From Zygnema cylindricum (taxonomy: Eukaryota > Streptophyta > Zygnematophyceae > Zygnematales > Zygnemataceae): 46,861 bases of DNA. This document shows, piece by piece, positions 23,545 to 33,510 of this stretch. The stretch spans positions 129,816 to 176,676 of the forward strand of contig JBBHKE010001064.1 of the NCBI GenBank assembly GCA_037447655.1, written 5' to 3'. Numbering within the stretch: position 1 is the first letter of the stretch; every line of letters begins with the position of its first letter. Position numbers and translations under genes: made by a program. Below the pieces are notes generated by a model. That model was not told the DNA's origin. It did not search any database and saw nothing but the letters and a program-made list of their open reading frames with translations.

Positions 23545-23795
23545 TTGGATACACATTCCCATAGTGTCGTTGCTATAGCCCGTGTGCAGGTAGTGGATGT
23601 TTGAACATGTGAGTTTGCGCTTTCCCCCTTCTTTGCTCACTTTCCCGTCTCGACGCCGTTATTTCACACTTTTTAATGTACGTTTATACGAAATAACGAG
23701 TTTCGTACGCCACACTATTTAGTAAAGAAAAAATAAAGAATAAATTATATTTTAGGATCAAGGGTCAAAATTTAGGGCCTTACGGGGGCTGAATT

Positions 23796-24304
23796 ACTGT
23801 ACACCGCAAATCGTAATTAGAGTAAAGAAAAAATTAGAGTAAAAAAAGAGAAAAAAATAATTAGAGTTATGAACTCTAATTTGTGTGATAGAACTTTTTC
23901 AAAAAGGAATTTACTCTACTTTATTTAAGTATTCTAATTTGACGCGCTGAATATCTCTACTGTAAATTAGGTATTCGTACAGAATCTGACAAAACGTACA
24001 GTTTATCGTCACTATGACGTTTGCACTACGTGGTTTGTTAAAACACAGTTACATGATAACGGCCTATATTAAATCATTATTTGTACTTTTTTACTTAATA
24101 AAGTACAATTTTGCACGGTCAGTCACCGACCGTACGCCACTGTTTAAAACGGCACTGTATTAGAGTTATTAACGCTCATTAAAAGAGTACCTTAAATAGT
24201 TTAACGAAAAATTTAGAATCATTTACTCTATTTAACGTGATAGAGTCGAAATTTAGGGCGACCGAATTAGCGTTATTTACTCTAATTACGATTCGCAGTG
24301 TAGT
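23796..24304. mobile_element. MITE-like element 10 (about 0.5 kb)
   Basis: The left end ACTGTACACCGCAAATCGTA and right end TACGATTCGCAGTGTAGT are inverted copies that continue into AATTAGAGTAAA and its partner. The left half, rich in TTAGAGT and AAAAAAG, is repeated in reverse complement at about 33150-33290. No coding capacity. Confidence 0.75.
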
Positions 24305-24570
24305 GTAAACGTACTGTACAGACAGTATGTGTTGTGTTTCCAATATAACAGTATGTGTTTTCGCAAGTTAACTATGGTTTGAATGCGTGAAACCAACGGG
24401 AAACGCTAGATGGTTTATTCGTACATAACCTTGTACCATACACGTACTGTACGGCGAAAACGTATACACCAATTGTTTTCGACTTTTCGCGTCTATGGTT
24501 CAAATGTGCAAAAATTATATGTTGTTACAAGACGCCTACTGAACGGATACTCTACGGCTGAAGAGTACAC

Positions 24571-24636
24571 AGCGTTTCCAACTGTTCTCGCATATCAAAC
24601 CTAGGGTTTGAATGTGCGAAAACAATTGAAAACGCT
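24571..24636. repeat. 66-bp palindrome of second-family MITE ends
   Basis: The left arm begins AGCGTTTCCAACTGTTCTCG and the right arm is its imperfect reverse complement ending CAATTGAAAACGCT, with CTAG at the centre. Each arm equals the terminus of the MITE at 21226-21357, so two such elements or ends meet tail to tail. More end-like pieces flank it at 24370-24520. Confidence 0.7.
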
Positions 24637-25336
24637 GTATGTGGTCCTGAAAAGTGGTAAGTAATCATAGTTGTTCAAAACGCATTTTACGTACGATTCA
24701 AACATGCGTACAATACGTAGAAACCGGAGAGGTCGATTTGAAAAAATCGTAAAAATCGTTAATGAATTTATGTCCGTATAATTCCGTACATGTTCGTACA
24801 CATATAGTGTGACGCTGCAACGTCTCTTTTCAAAATTGTCCGTACATGAACGATAAAATTCCGTACATTATCCGTGAAATTTTTGATCAGTTTACCGGAC
24901 AGAAAGTACTAATACGTGCAACGTATCTTTTCGTCAAATTCCTTACAAATACCGTACAGTTTATGTAGATTGTCCGTTCAGTTTACGGGACAGAAAGTAC
25001 ATCGCGTTTTTTTGCTATTTTTTAAAAAGTCACGTACAATACGTAGAAACTGGAAAAAATGAAAAAATCGCGCGATTTGAACAACTTGGTAAGTAACATA
25101 GTTCAAAAGTAGGCGTTTTTATGGTAGGCCTTTGGTAGACGCACAAAACTTGGCACTAAACTCGCGTAGAGTAGGCATACTGTATGGGTGTGCGCTGTGG
25201 ACACTCTTGTACGGACATACGAATTTGACGTATGATCATAGTTCAGCGCACGCCGACGGACGAAATTTTTTAGCGAACTAAAACACGCGGACGTTCAAAA
25301 TTGCAGACGCTAATATGACAGATAGGGTGGCGTTCC
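24637..25336. other. Intergenic region, no gene seen
   Basis: Sequence with many CGTAC motifs (CCGTACATT, CGTACAATACGTAG) and loosely repeated phrases such as CCGTACAG-TTTA and GACAGAAAGTAC at 24880-25000, suggesting decayed tandem or dispersed repeats. No coding sense. Confidence 0.4.
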
Positions 25337-26508
25337 TGAAACTTTGTGTGCTCCATTGCCCACAAAAATCGCAGATCCAAAAGAAGCTTATCTAGATAGT
25401 GCCGACTCCAAGTTGATATAAACCCAAATGACTGACCCCTTGACAATCACAAACCCATTATAGCTTCACCCTTGTGAAATAAGACTTTCTGTGTGCTCAG
25501 TTCCACCACAGAATGCAAAGTTAGAATATGAGTTTTGGACACATTCACCCACTTTGACTTTCCCTTAGAAATGCAGCCACCCTGGCGGGAAAAAACTCTG
25601 ACCGACTACACCTCTGTGTAGCCTGGACTCCCTTGAGTCCGCAGCAAAAAGAATCACTGAAAATGGTTAAGTAAATTGATCGTTATGGCTGGCCAAAGTT
25701 TGCCATTTATACAAGGTGCTCTCTGGGAGAGGCAGCTACCTACCCAAAAATTTCTAAGTCCTATTCCCCCTCTAAAACTCTATCTACTGAAGTACGGCAC
25801 CAATCAAATTACTGTGTCGTACAGAAAAGTACAGGTGCCGGTGTACTTTATGTAAGGCCATTGTACAACATGGCCAAAATGTCGACAAGTGTCAAATCAG
25901 GATTTGTTCCTGTAATCTCCAAAGTTCCCGTAATCCAATGTTATCACGCCACGTGTCATTCGACGTGGCAAAGACCGTAAAACACCAAAAGTACCTCTTC
26001 CGTGATCGCGGCGCCTATCGCGGCCGTCCGATCAAAACCGGCTATAATCCAAGCCGTTGAAATTCGACGCGCGGTATTTGTTTCGCTATCGAAACAAATG
26101 CGCGGTATCCGTTCCGTCCCCATACCGTACTCCATACTAAATCAAAGTGTATCTATGCACTAAGAATCTATTCTCCGTTAAACGAATTAATCTACGTGTA
26201 ACAATTTATATATTTATCAAACCCAATAGATCGCAATATGAGTCCTATACTTAACGGTTAGAGCTAACGGCTACGGTAACTTGACCTACGGCAGGTACCA
26301 TGATCATTCCTGGGTCCGTCAACTACCTTTTGGTAAATCTACCTAATCCACCCCCTGTCTTCTCTATTGAGCTTAGGCAGCCATGGCTCTAGCTCCCTAT
26401 CAAGCCTTCAGTGACTACAACAAGTGTGGGGGCTTGGAGAAGGGAGTCAGGGAAAGACTGCCTATGCTCTTTTTCTATAAAGACCTAGAAAATACTCAAA
26501 TATCAACA
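25337..26508 (-). mobile_element. Solo LTR of copia family 1, with 5-bp target duplication
   Basis: A 1172-bp LTR in minus orientation begins TGTTGATATTTG and ends AAAGTTTCA. GTTCC stands directly outside both ends (25332-25336 and 26509-26513), a perfect 5-bp target-site duplication, so the internal region was lost by LTR-LTR recombination. The sequence aligns along its length with the LTRs at 27220-28250, 30832-31868 and 41085-41972. Near its 3' end it keeps the gag start codon context (ATGGAG, M-E-H-T-K-F). Confidence 0.9.
26245..26332 (+). promoter_or_regulatory. tRNA-like Pol III motif in the solo LTR (antisense)
   Basis: A-box-like CTTAACGGTTAGAGCTA at 26250-26266, a degraded B-box-like TGATCATTCC near 26300-26310, then TTTT at 26328-26331. 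It is at the same LTR position and in the same antisense orientation as the better copies at 27961-28058 and 41757-41836. Confidence 0.4.
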
Positions 26509-27219
26509 GTTCCATCAGACAAAAAGTGAGGTTGTTTACAAAAATCCGGACCTATCTGTACTACGCCGTACCTCTTATTTTGTTTTTATACACAAACAAC
26601 ATTACAAAGAATCTTACCAATATTCTCCGGAGGTCTGGGAGGTAATAATGACCGTTAGATGTTTTTTCGCGAAGGATTCGCATCCAAAGTTCCTGTAAAT
26701 GGTGATGTACCTCCTCGAGGTACATCACCATTACAAAAAAAAATGAGCCGCGACACGTTGGATAATGAATGTACGTGTCACGACTGCAAACCAACGAAAA
26801 TCAAAAAATTTCGCACATGATATATGCATTCAAAAATTAAACGAAAATCACGAAAGCGATCTCGTTACGAGCTTTCGTCTCGCTATTTTTTGTAACCGGG
26901 CATTCGTCACACTATTTGTGGAAGCGCTCATTCAACACGCCAAAAAGCAAAAACCCTTGAAATAATAAATTGGCATTTGATAAGCGTTTGCAAAGAGTAC
27001 TAAATTAGTGTGATACAATGCCCTAGTCCGCACGTACATGGTATGCAAATGACTAGTGTTGGGTATCGGGTAAATTCATATCGCGATAACTTCGATATTC
27101 GATATATCGAATATCGATCGAGCATACTTCTCGATATATCGTACCGGGACCAACATAAATTATCGCGATATATATCGCAAAAATGGGTGTCCGTACATCT
27201 GAAGTACAGATATCGTACG
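26509..27219. other. Region between two LTRs: hairpin and ATATCG-rich palindromes
   Basis: No gene is recognised. It holds a strong hairpin at 26695-26736 and, from 27053, an edge like a hAT end (CTAGTGTTGGGTATCGGG) followed by ATATCGCGATA-type palindromes up to the LTR at 27220. Frames of 66-88 codons have no family features. Confidence 0.5.
26695..26736. repeat. Near-perfect hairpin
   Basis: Arms TGGTGATGTACCTC and GAGGTACATCACCA (14 bp, 26700-26713 and 26717-26730) are separated by 3 bases. With one bulged base the pairing extends outward by about 5 more pairs. Possibly the remains of a foldback element. Confidence 0.8.
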
Positions 27220-28250
27220 TGCAACTTAGAGACCTCCATAGCTCCTCAGAGTAGGCAGCTCACACGAAGCCTCTAGGGATAACCTTGACCCCTTTGTGTT
27301 TCAGCAAGAATAACTACCACCCTGGCAAACAAAAACTCTGACCACCTTCACTCCTGTGAAGGCAAGACTCCCATGAGTCAATAGCAAAAAGAATCTCCAA
27401 ATTTGCTCCCCTGAGCAGTAAGTTATAAAGGGTCAAAGTTGACCTTTTGTACAGAAGCTTTCTGGGAGAGAGGGTCCTATCAAATTTTTCTAAGTACTAT
27501 CTCTCTCTAAAACTCTATCTACTGAAGTACGACACCATTCATAATATTGTATCGCACAGAAAGGTACAGGTGCCAGTGTACTTTCTGTACAACCATTGTA
27601 CGACATGGCCAACAAGTCGACAGATGTCATTTTTGGATTCTTTCCTGTAATCCCCGGAGATGTCGTTTTCCAATATGGTTGTGCCACGTGTCAATCGATG
27701 TGACGTTGACCCCAAACCGCCAAAAACCTATTCCGTGATCTCGGCATGCTTCGCGGCCGTCCAATTAAACCGGATTTCAATCGTAGCCGTCATAAATACT
27801 TGCGCGATATTTGTTTCGCCTTCGAAACAAAGTGCGCGGTATCTGTTTCAAATATTCCGTATGACGTACATTACAAAGTGTTTCTATGTCCAAACATCAT
27901 GTTAAATGAAATAGCCTACGTGTACAGATTTATCTAATTATCAAACCCTATATCGTATAACCTTGATCCTAGTCTAATTGGCTAAGGCTACCGACTACCA
28001 TAGTTCTGACCGACGGCAGGTACTAGGTTCAAATCTCGGGTCCGTCAATAACTTTTTTGGTAAATCTACCAATCTAATATCTGTCCCCGTCTGGATAGCA
28101 TAGGCGGCCATGGCTCTATCTCCCTCTCCAACTTTCTGTGACTGCGACAAGTGTGGGAGTTGGAGAGAGGAGTTAGAGGCTGACTGCCTCTGCTTCTTTT
28201 CTGCATTTTACTAAACCTAGAAAATACTACAATAGCCTTTAATTTCTACA
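27220..28250 (-). repeat. 3' LTR of copia element A
   Basis: 1031 bp, TG...CA, minus orientation. It aligns with the LTR at 30832-31868. The gag initiation context (ATGGAGGTCTCTAAG) lies 20 bases from the LTR end although it is not used in a 3' LTR. The plus strand carries a tRNA-like segment at 27961-28058. The 5 bases outside (27215-27219, GTACG) would be one copy of the target duplication; the other is lost. Confidence 0.9.
27961..28058 (+). promoter_or_regulatory. tRNA-like segment with A box, B box and T6 terminator, antisense in the LTR
   Basis: A-box-like AGTCTAATTGGCTAAGG at 27971-27987 and B-box-like GGTTCAAATCT at 28026-28036, 55 bases apart, then TTTTTT at 28053-28058. This spacing and order are those of a tRNA gene or tRNA-derived SINE head. 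TTGA before the A box can pair with TCAA before the T run, but a full cloverleaf with an anticodon stem is not convincing. A Pol III transcript would run opposite to the retrotransposon. Confidence 0.6.
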
Positions 28251-28262
28251 CTCCCCTTATTT
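28251..28262 (-). promoter_or_regulatory. Polypurine tract of element A
   Basis: On the minus strand AATAAGGGGAG abuts the TG of the 3' LTR. The same GGGGAG precedes the LTR of element C at 41973. This is the expected primer for plus-strand DNA synthesis. Confidence 0.8.
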
Positions 28263-30831
28263 TTTAGTCACTCGTTATTTTAAGACCACACTTCTCCCGG
28301 CAGAAAATTAGTTTAGGAGAAGGCTTAGGTTTGGTCATCATATCTGCTACCATTTCACTATCTGGTTTATACTCCAAACTAATTATTTTGTTTTCTACTT
28401 TCTCTCTAACAAAGCTAAGACTAATGTCCATGTGTTTGGCTTTAAAGTGATGTTTGCCAAATTGCCATTGGCAGAAATGGCAATGGCAGCCTGATTATCA
28501 CAAAACACTTTTTGGACACCACTCTTAAGATGACCAAGCTCACCAAGCAAAGACTTGACCCACATTAGTTCTTTTACAGCAGAGCAAGAAGCCATGTACT
28601 CAGCCTCCATGGTGGACTGAGCAATGACCTTTTGCTGCTTGCTGCTCCAGCAGCAAGCCCCATCACCCACATACAATACATATCCAGATGTGCATCTCCT
28701 CATAGGAGCATCCCCATAGCTGGCATCAGTCCAAGTGGTGATGTCAGTATTGTTCCCACCCAAATGCAACCATTGATCCCTAGTCCCTATGAGATATCTA
28801 AGGACTCTCTTAGTTGCCTCCCAATCTTTCTTAGTGGGGGCATTCATACTCCTACTTAGTACTCCTACAGTTGCAGCTATGTCCGGACGGGTACAATTGA
28901 TGAAATGTATTAGGCTGCCCACTACTTGTCTATAAGGGATGGTCTGTATAAATCTTTTCTCTTTCGGGCCTACCTCATCATCTAAGATTATAACTCCATC
29001 TTCCACACTCCTCTGACTTCCCTTCTTTAATTCCATAGGAGTGGTACAACTATTAGCTATGTCGATTTGTAATTTTTCAAACATATTTCCAATGGCCTCC
29101 TTTTGAGTTAATCTTGTTATTTTTCTATCTCTGTCTCTCTCTCTACCTAAATTTCCAAAATATACCTTGCTTCTCCCATATCCTTCATCTCAAATCTTCC
29201 TTTTAGATCATTTTTCAACTTATTTATTTTATCCATAGATTTACTTAAAACAAGCAAATCATCAACATAAATTGCAATAAAAATAATTCCTTCCTCATCC
29301 TCAAACAAATAAATTGAGTGATTTGAGGTAATCCAAATATATCCCAAACCTGTAAGAAACTCATCGAGCTTCTTGTTCCATTGCTGGGGCGCCTGTTTCA
29401 GCCCATACAAAGATTTCATCAATTGGCATACCTTGCTTTCCTCCCCTTGCTTCACAAATCCTTCGGGCTGTCGCATAAAAAAACCCTCTTACAACTCTCC
29501 ATGTAGAATGGCAGTCTTGATGTCCATCTGATGCACTTCCGTGTCTTTTGCTGCCGCCATACTGAGAAGTATCCGAACCGAAGGAAACCTGACGACCGGA
29601 GCAAAAGTCTCCTCGTAGTCAATTCGCTCTTTCTGGGTAAATCCCTTCGCCACTAACCGAGCCTTGTAGCGCTCAATGGTGTTATCCGGGTTGAGTTTCA
29701 ACTTAAATACCCACTTACACCCAATTGGCTTCATGTCAATAGGCCAATCCATCAATTCCCATGTATCGGTCGCCATAATTGAGGCCATCTCCTCATTAAT
29801 GGCTGTCTTCCACCGATTTCTCTCACGACAAGTCGTTGCCTCATTATAAGTTCAAGGTTCATCAGGGTGTGACAGTTTGGTTACCTTATTGCTAACTTGC
29901 CTCCCTTACAGTCTTTTGCTGCTTCTTCTTCCTTCCTCAAACTCGGTTGCCGGAATAGATGGCTCTCTTGAATTCTTCCGAACAGTTTCTACTTCTCCCT
30001 TAACCCTTATTTCTGGGTCGATTTCCACCACGTCTTCCGCTTCGGTTGGAGTTAATACTAAGGGTTTCACATTTGGGTCCTTCTCGATATGATCTGTGCC
30101 TGCAAGATCATCATCTTCTTGAAATCCTAGATAGTCAAGAAGCTCAAAATCATCAGACTTTTTTGACTCAAATCTGAATCTGACTATCTTTGTATGCTTT
30201 AAGGGATTTATAGATTTTCCTTCATCCATAACCACTAGATGCTTCACTATGATAATATTCTCTCTTTTGAGATCATAAACTCTATATCCTTTTACTTCTT
30301 CATCATATCCTAGTAGATATCCTAGTTTTCCTTTTTGGTCTAACTTCCAATTTGACCGATCTGTGTCTACACAAAACACTTGACTACCGAAAACCTTTAA
30401 GTGTGAAATATTTGGTTTTGGGCATGTCCATCTCTCATAGGGTGTTTGGCCTTTTATGCTGAAGTAAGAACTCTATTATTGAGATAATTTGCACATTTCA
30501 TTGCATCGGGCCAAAACTTCTTTCCTATCTTCTTATATGACAGCATACTCTTGGCACTATCACTCAGTGTTCTATTTAATCTTTCAGCTACACCATTCTG
30601 CTCAGGATTTTCAGGAACTTTCTTTTGGTGTTGCACTCCATCTTTTCTAAAAAAATCCTCAAACTGGTTAGAGGTATACTCTCCACCATTTTCACTCCTT
30701 ACTCTCTTGATTGAGGTTTCATGCAGTTTTTCACTCCATGCTTTATATTGTTCAAAACATTCCTGAGCCTTTGACTTATTTCTCAAAAAATACACCCTGG
30801 AATACCGAAACCAATCATCGGTGATAGTCAT
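28263..30831 (-). pseudogene. pol: Copia pol remains (integrase, RT, RNase H) of element A
   Basis: Five frame segments in order: integrase core 30831-30454 (SENGGEYTS; EQNGVAER), integrase C-terminal domain and acidic linker 30379-29906 (GYLLGYDEEVKGYRVYDL), RT 29788-29489 (KARLVAKGF, DYEETFAPV) and 29476-29147 (SLYGLKQAPQQW; active site YVDD), and RNase H 29084 to about 28263 (TWTDASYGD; STMEAEYMA; ADMMTK). Frameshifts and stops separate them, so the element is dead. The residue normally Asp in the second integrase catalytic position (SDNGGEY) is Glu here. Confidence 0.9.
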
Positions 30832-31868
30832 TGTATAAATTAAAGGCTATCGTAGTATTTTTTAGGTTTTGTAGAATGCAGAAAAAGAAGCAGAGGCAGT
30901 CTACCTCTAACCCCTCTCTCCAACTCCCACACTTGTCGCAGTCACTGAAAGTTGGAGAGGGAGATACAACCATGGCCGCCTATGCTATCCAGACGGGGAC
31001 AAACATTAGATTGGTAGATTTACCAAAATAGTTATCGACAGACCCGGGATTTGAACTTGGTACCTGACATCCGTCAGAGCTGCCAGTAGCCGGTAGCCTT
31101 AGCCAATTAGACTAGAATCAAGGTTATAAAATATAGGGTTTGATAATTAGATAAATCTGTACACGTAGGCTATTTCATTTAACATGATGTTTGGACATAG
31201 AAACAGTTTGTAATGTACGTCATACGGAATATTTGAAACAGATACCGCGCAATTTGTTTCGAAGGCGAAACAAATATCGCGCATGTATTTATGACGGCTA
31301 CGATTGAAATCCGATTTCATCGGACGGCCGCGAAGCATGCCGAGATCGTGGAATAGTTTTTCGGCGGTTTGCGGACAACGTCACATTGAATGACACGTGG
31401 CACAACCATATTGGAATACGGCATCTCTGAGGATTACAAGAACGAATCCAAAAATGATATGCATCGACTTGTTTGCCATGTCGTGCAATGGCCGTACAAA
31501 ACCTACAACGGCACCTGTACCTTTCTGTACGATACAGTATTATGATTGGTGCCGTACTTCAGTAGATAGAGTTTTAGGGAGAGATAGGACTCAGACAAAT
31601 TTGATAGATTGGACCCTCTCTCCCAGAGAGCTTATGTACAAAATGTCAGCTTTGACCCTTCATAACTTACTACTCAGGGGAGCAAATTCAGAGATTCTTT
31701 TTAATATTGACTCATAGGAGTCTTGCCTTCACAGGGGTGAAGGTGGTCAGATTTTTTGTCTACCAGGGTGGCAGTTATATTTCCTGAAACACAAAGGGGT
31801 CAGGGTTATCTCTAGAGGCTTCGTGTGAGCTACCTACTCTGAGGACTTATGGAGGTCTCAGAGTTTCA
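30832..31868 (+). repeat. 5' LTR of copia element B
   Basis: 1037 bp, TG...TTTCA. It is the reverse-complement equivalent of 27220-28250. The gag ATG lies at 31849, inside the LTR and 20 bases before its end. Confidence 0.9.
31023..31113 (-). promoter_or_regulatory. tRNA-like segment in the LTR of element B (antisense)
   Basis: On the minus strand the A-box-like AGTCTAATTGGCTAAGG (31113-31097) is identical to that of element A. The B-box-like AAGTTCAAATCC (31058-31047) is followed by TTTT (31028-31025). Same order, spacing and antisense orientation as in the other LTR copies. Confidence 0.55.
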
Positions 31869-32493
31869 CGTTATGGGCCCACCATCTAGGGTGCCCATAT
31901 TCAATGGAGTTGGCTTCATTTACTGGGAAATTATGATGACAGGAGCTCTATGTGAGAAATGTTTTTGGGGAATAGTGAGTGGACGGGTGAGGCGTCCATT
32001 AAGTCTTGGGATACCTCCAGAGTTTACAGGAGGCTGATTCACTAGAGATGCAGATCCATCTTCAACGGAGGAGACAAAGGAAGAGGAGGTGGTGGACAAA
32101 CGAAAGGAGAAGGAGACGGTCACACCAATAGCAACCGGTTCGGCATTCATGTCACCTATTCCGATTAACACGGAGAATGATATCCATACCTGTGACTACA
32201 ATAATATGGCGGCTACGCACTTCATCCTCCGCCATCTTACAGAAGGGCTTGCATCTCCGCATTTGCAGGTAGAGAGGGCATCCAATCTTTGGGTGGCTTT
32301 CATAGAGATGTAGGGAAGTGGTACGATTCAGCAACAACAGTTGGTTGATGAGAAAATGAAGGAGTGTGTATACAAAGAGGGGAAGATGTTGGATTTTTGC
32401 AATGAGCTTGCTTCTCTTTTCATGGAACTAGAGAGTGCTGAAAAAGTATTTAGTGAAAAGGAAAAGGTTAATTGTTTACTGATGAAGTTACCC
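31849..32493 (+). pseudogene. gag: Copia gag fragment of element B
   Basis: Begins MEVSEFHVMGPPSRVPIFNG, parallel to the gag of element C (METTKFQVMGPPSWVPIFDG), and reaches the WGIVSG motif. A stop follows at 32036. Later segments in shifted frames (LRHLTEGLASPHLQVERASN at about 32224; EKVNCLLMKLP at about 32461) align further along gag. Broken by stops and truncated before the zinc knuckle. Confidence 0.85.
31869..31881 (+). promoter_or_regulatory. Primer-binding site, half-tRNA-iMet type
   Basis: CGTTATGGGCCCA directly follows the LTR end. Apart from the first base it is the complement of the initiator tRNA-Met anticodon arm (GGGCCCAUAACC). Plant copia elements usually use the tRNA 3' end (TGGTATCAGAGC), which is absent here. 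Confidence 0.7.
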
Positions 32494-33149
32494 ATTTTAC
32501 CTTGGCATATTTCAACTTTGCGTGAAATGACACTGCAACATCCAGACCCCTGCAAAAAAAATTGTACAAGGTACTACCGGACAAAACCCAACAACCCTGT
32601 ACTTTTTTTTCGTCAAAAATTTTTGAAAAATATTCACACATGAAAATTTGTTTTCCTATTGGTGTAAACGGATTGTACTTAGCTTAAAACACTTTGCCGA
32701 TGTGTTTTATGATAAGTTTGAGGATGACGTGATAGTGGGTCGAAAAAACGCAAGACGACAAATTTTCGTACATCCTAAGTTAGGGAATGATGCAAATTGT
32801 ACTATACAAATTTGCGATATCTTCGTATGGTCGCAACTTAGGCAGTACGGCGCTAAGTTTGAAAAGAAAACGACAGAAAAAAACCCGAACTTGGCCACAT
32901 GGGGCCATACCCTTACAGATATTGTGTTTAAACTTTGCATTCTAAGATTCTTTCAAGATTTTAAGCATCTAATATTAACCTGCGTGTTACCAACCAGAAT
33001 GAGCCACGCAAAAAAAAAGTGGTTTACTGACGCGACCTAATGGAAGGCACGCCCTTCAGTAATTTTTTTCGTACAATTATTGAGACGCCTAATGGAAGTC
33101 CACCCTTAATTAACCGGGCCCGAAGAGTTGGCCGTACGATTACAAAAAC
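32494..33149. other. Region between element B and a MITE pair, no gene seen
   Basis: Unrelated to gag. A 130-codon plus-strand frame at 32648-33040 has no recognisable domain and an unusual composition. CGTAC motifs recall the sequence at 24.6-25.3 kb. Confidence 0.4.
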
Positions 33150-33290
33150 GACTGATAGAACGCCACCTTAAATTTCCTTTTTGGAAAATTTCTATCACAC
33201 AAATTAGGTTTCATAACTCTAATTATTTTTTTTACTTTTTTTGCTCTATTTTTTTCTTTACTCTAGTTACGATTCGCGGTGTACTGTACA
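33150..33290. mobile_element. Half copy of MITE element 10, inverse orientation
   Basis: Reverse complement of about 23796-23920: TCTATCACACAAATTAGG, CATAACTCTAATTATT and CTAGTTACGATTCGCGGTGT appear in the mirrored order. It abuts the next element at the shared GTACTGTAC. Confidence 0.65.
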
Positions 33291-33510
33291 CCACCAATCG
33301 TTATTAGCGTGTAAGTTTTTTTAGCGTATACGAATAATTAGCGTGGTTTACGCTAATTGGGAATTTGAAAATTTTCGAAGAAATCGTCTATTCTAATTAG
33401 GAATTGGGGTTTTTTTTAAATAGTGTGGATAATTCTATTTGAGAATAAATAAAAAAAAGCGGGACGGAATTAGCGTACACAACGCTAATAACGATTGGCG
33501 GTGTACTGTA
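33282..33510. mobile_element. MITE-like element 11
   Basis: The left end TACTGTACACCACCAATCGT and right end ACGATTGGCGGTGTACTGTA are inverted copies over 20 bp and continue into TATTAGCGT and its partner. The interior has TTAGCGTGGTTTACGC-type phrases. No coding capacity. Confidence 0.75.

Larger units (their letters stand above)
27220..30831 (-). mobile_element. Copia family 1 element A: 3' LTR plus pol, cut off in integrase
   Basis: A minus-strand Ty1/copia element. The 3' LTR is 27220-28250 (1031 bp, begins TGTAGAAATT, ends GTTGCA). Upstream in element sense lie a polypurine tract and RNase H, reverse transcriptase and integrase coding remains up to 30831. There the element is interrupted exactly at the TG of a second LTR in opposite orientation. 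Gag, protease, the first part of integrase and the 5' LTR are missing. Confidence 0.9.
30832..32493 (+). mobile_element. Copia family 1 element B: 5' LTR plus partial gag, inserted in element A
   Basis: The LTR starts TGTATAAATTAAAGG immediately after the integrase codons of element A and runs in the opposite direction (head to head). It is followed by a primer-binding site and a gag fragment; alignment to the gag of element C ends after LLMKLP at about 32493. The rest of this element, and the missing half of element A, are absent, so a deletion probably removed them after insertion. Confidence 0.85.

Noticed and set aside
27660-27937. Small frames in the copia LTRs (also 31147-31338 and 41562-41759)
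   Set aside because: They are parts of LTRs, do not keep the same frame in all copies, and have no recognised family.
27961-28058. A functional tRNA gene
   Set aside because: The A and B boxes and terminator are present but no convincing anticodon arm or acceptor stem, and the segment is part of an LTR.
32648-33040. 130-codon plus-strand frame
   Set aside because: No domain, no conserved motif, and located in repeat-like DNA between element B and MITEs.
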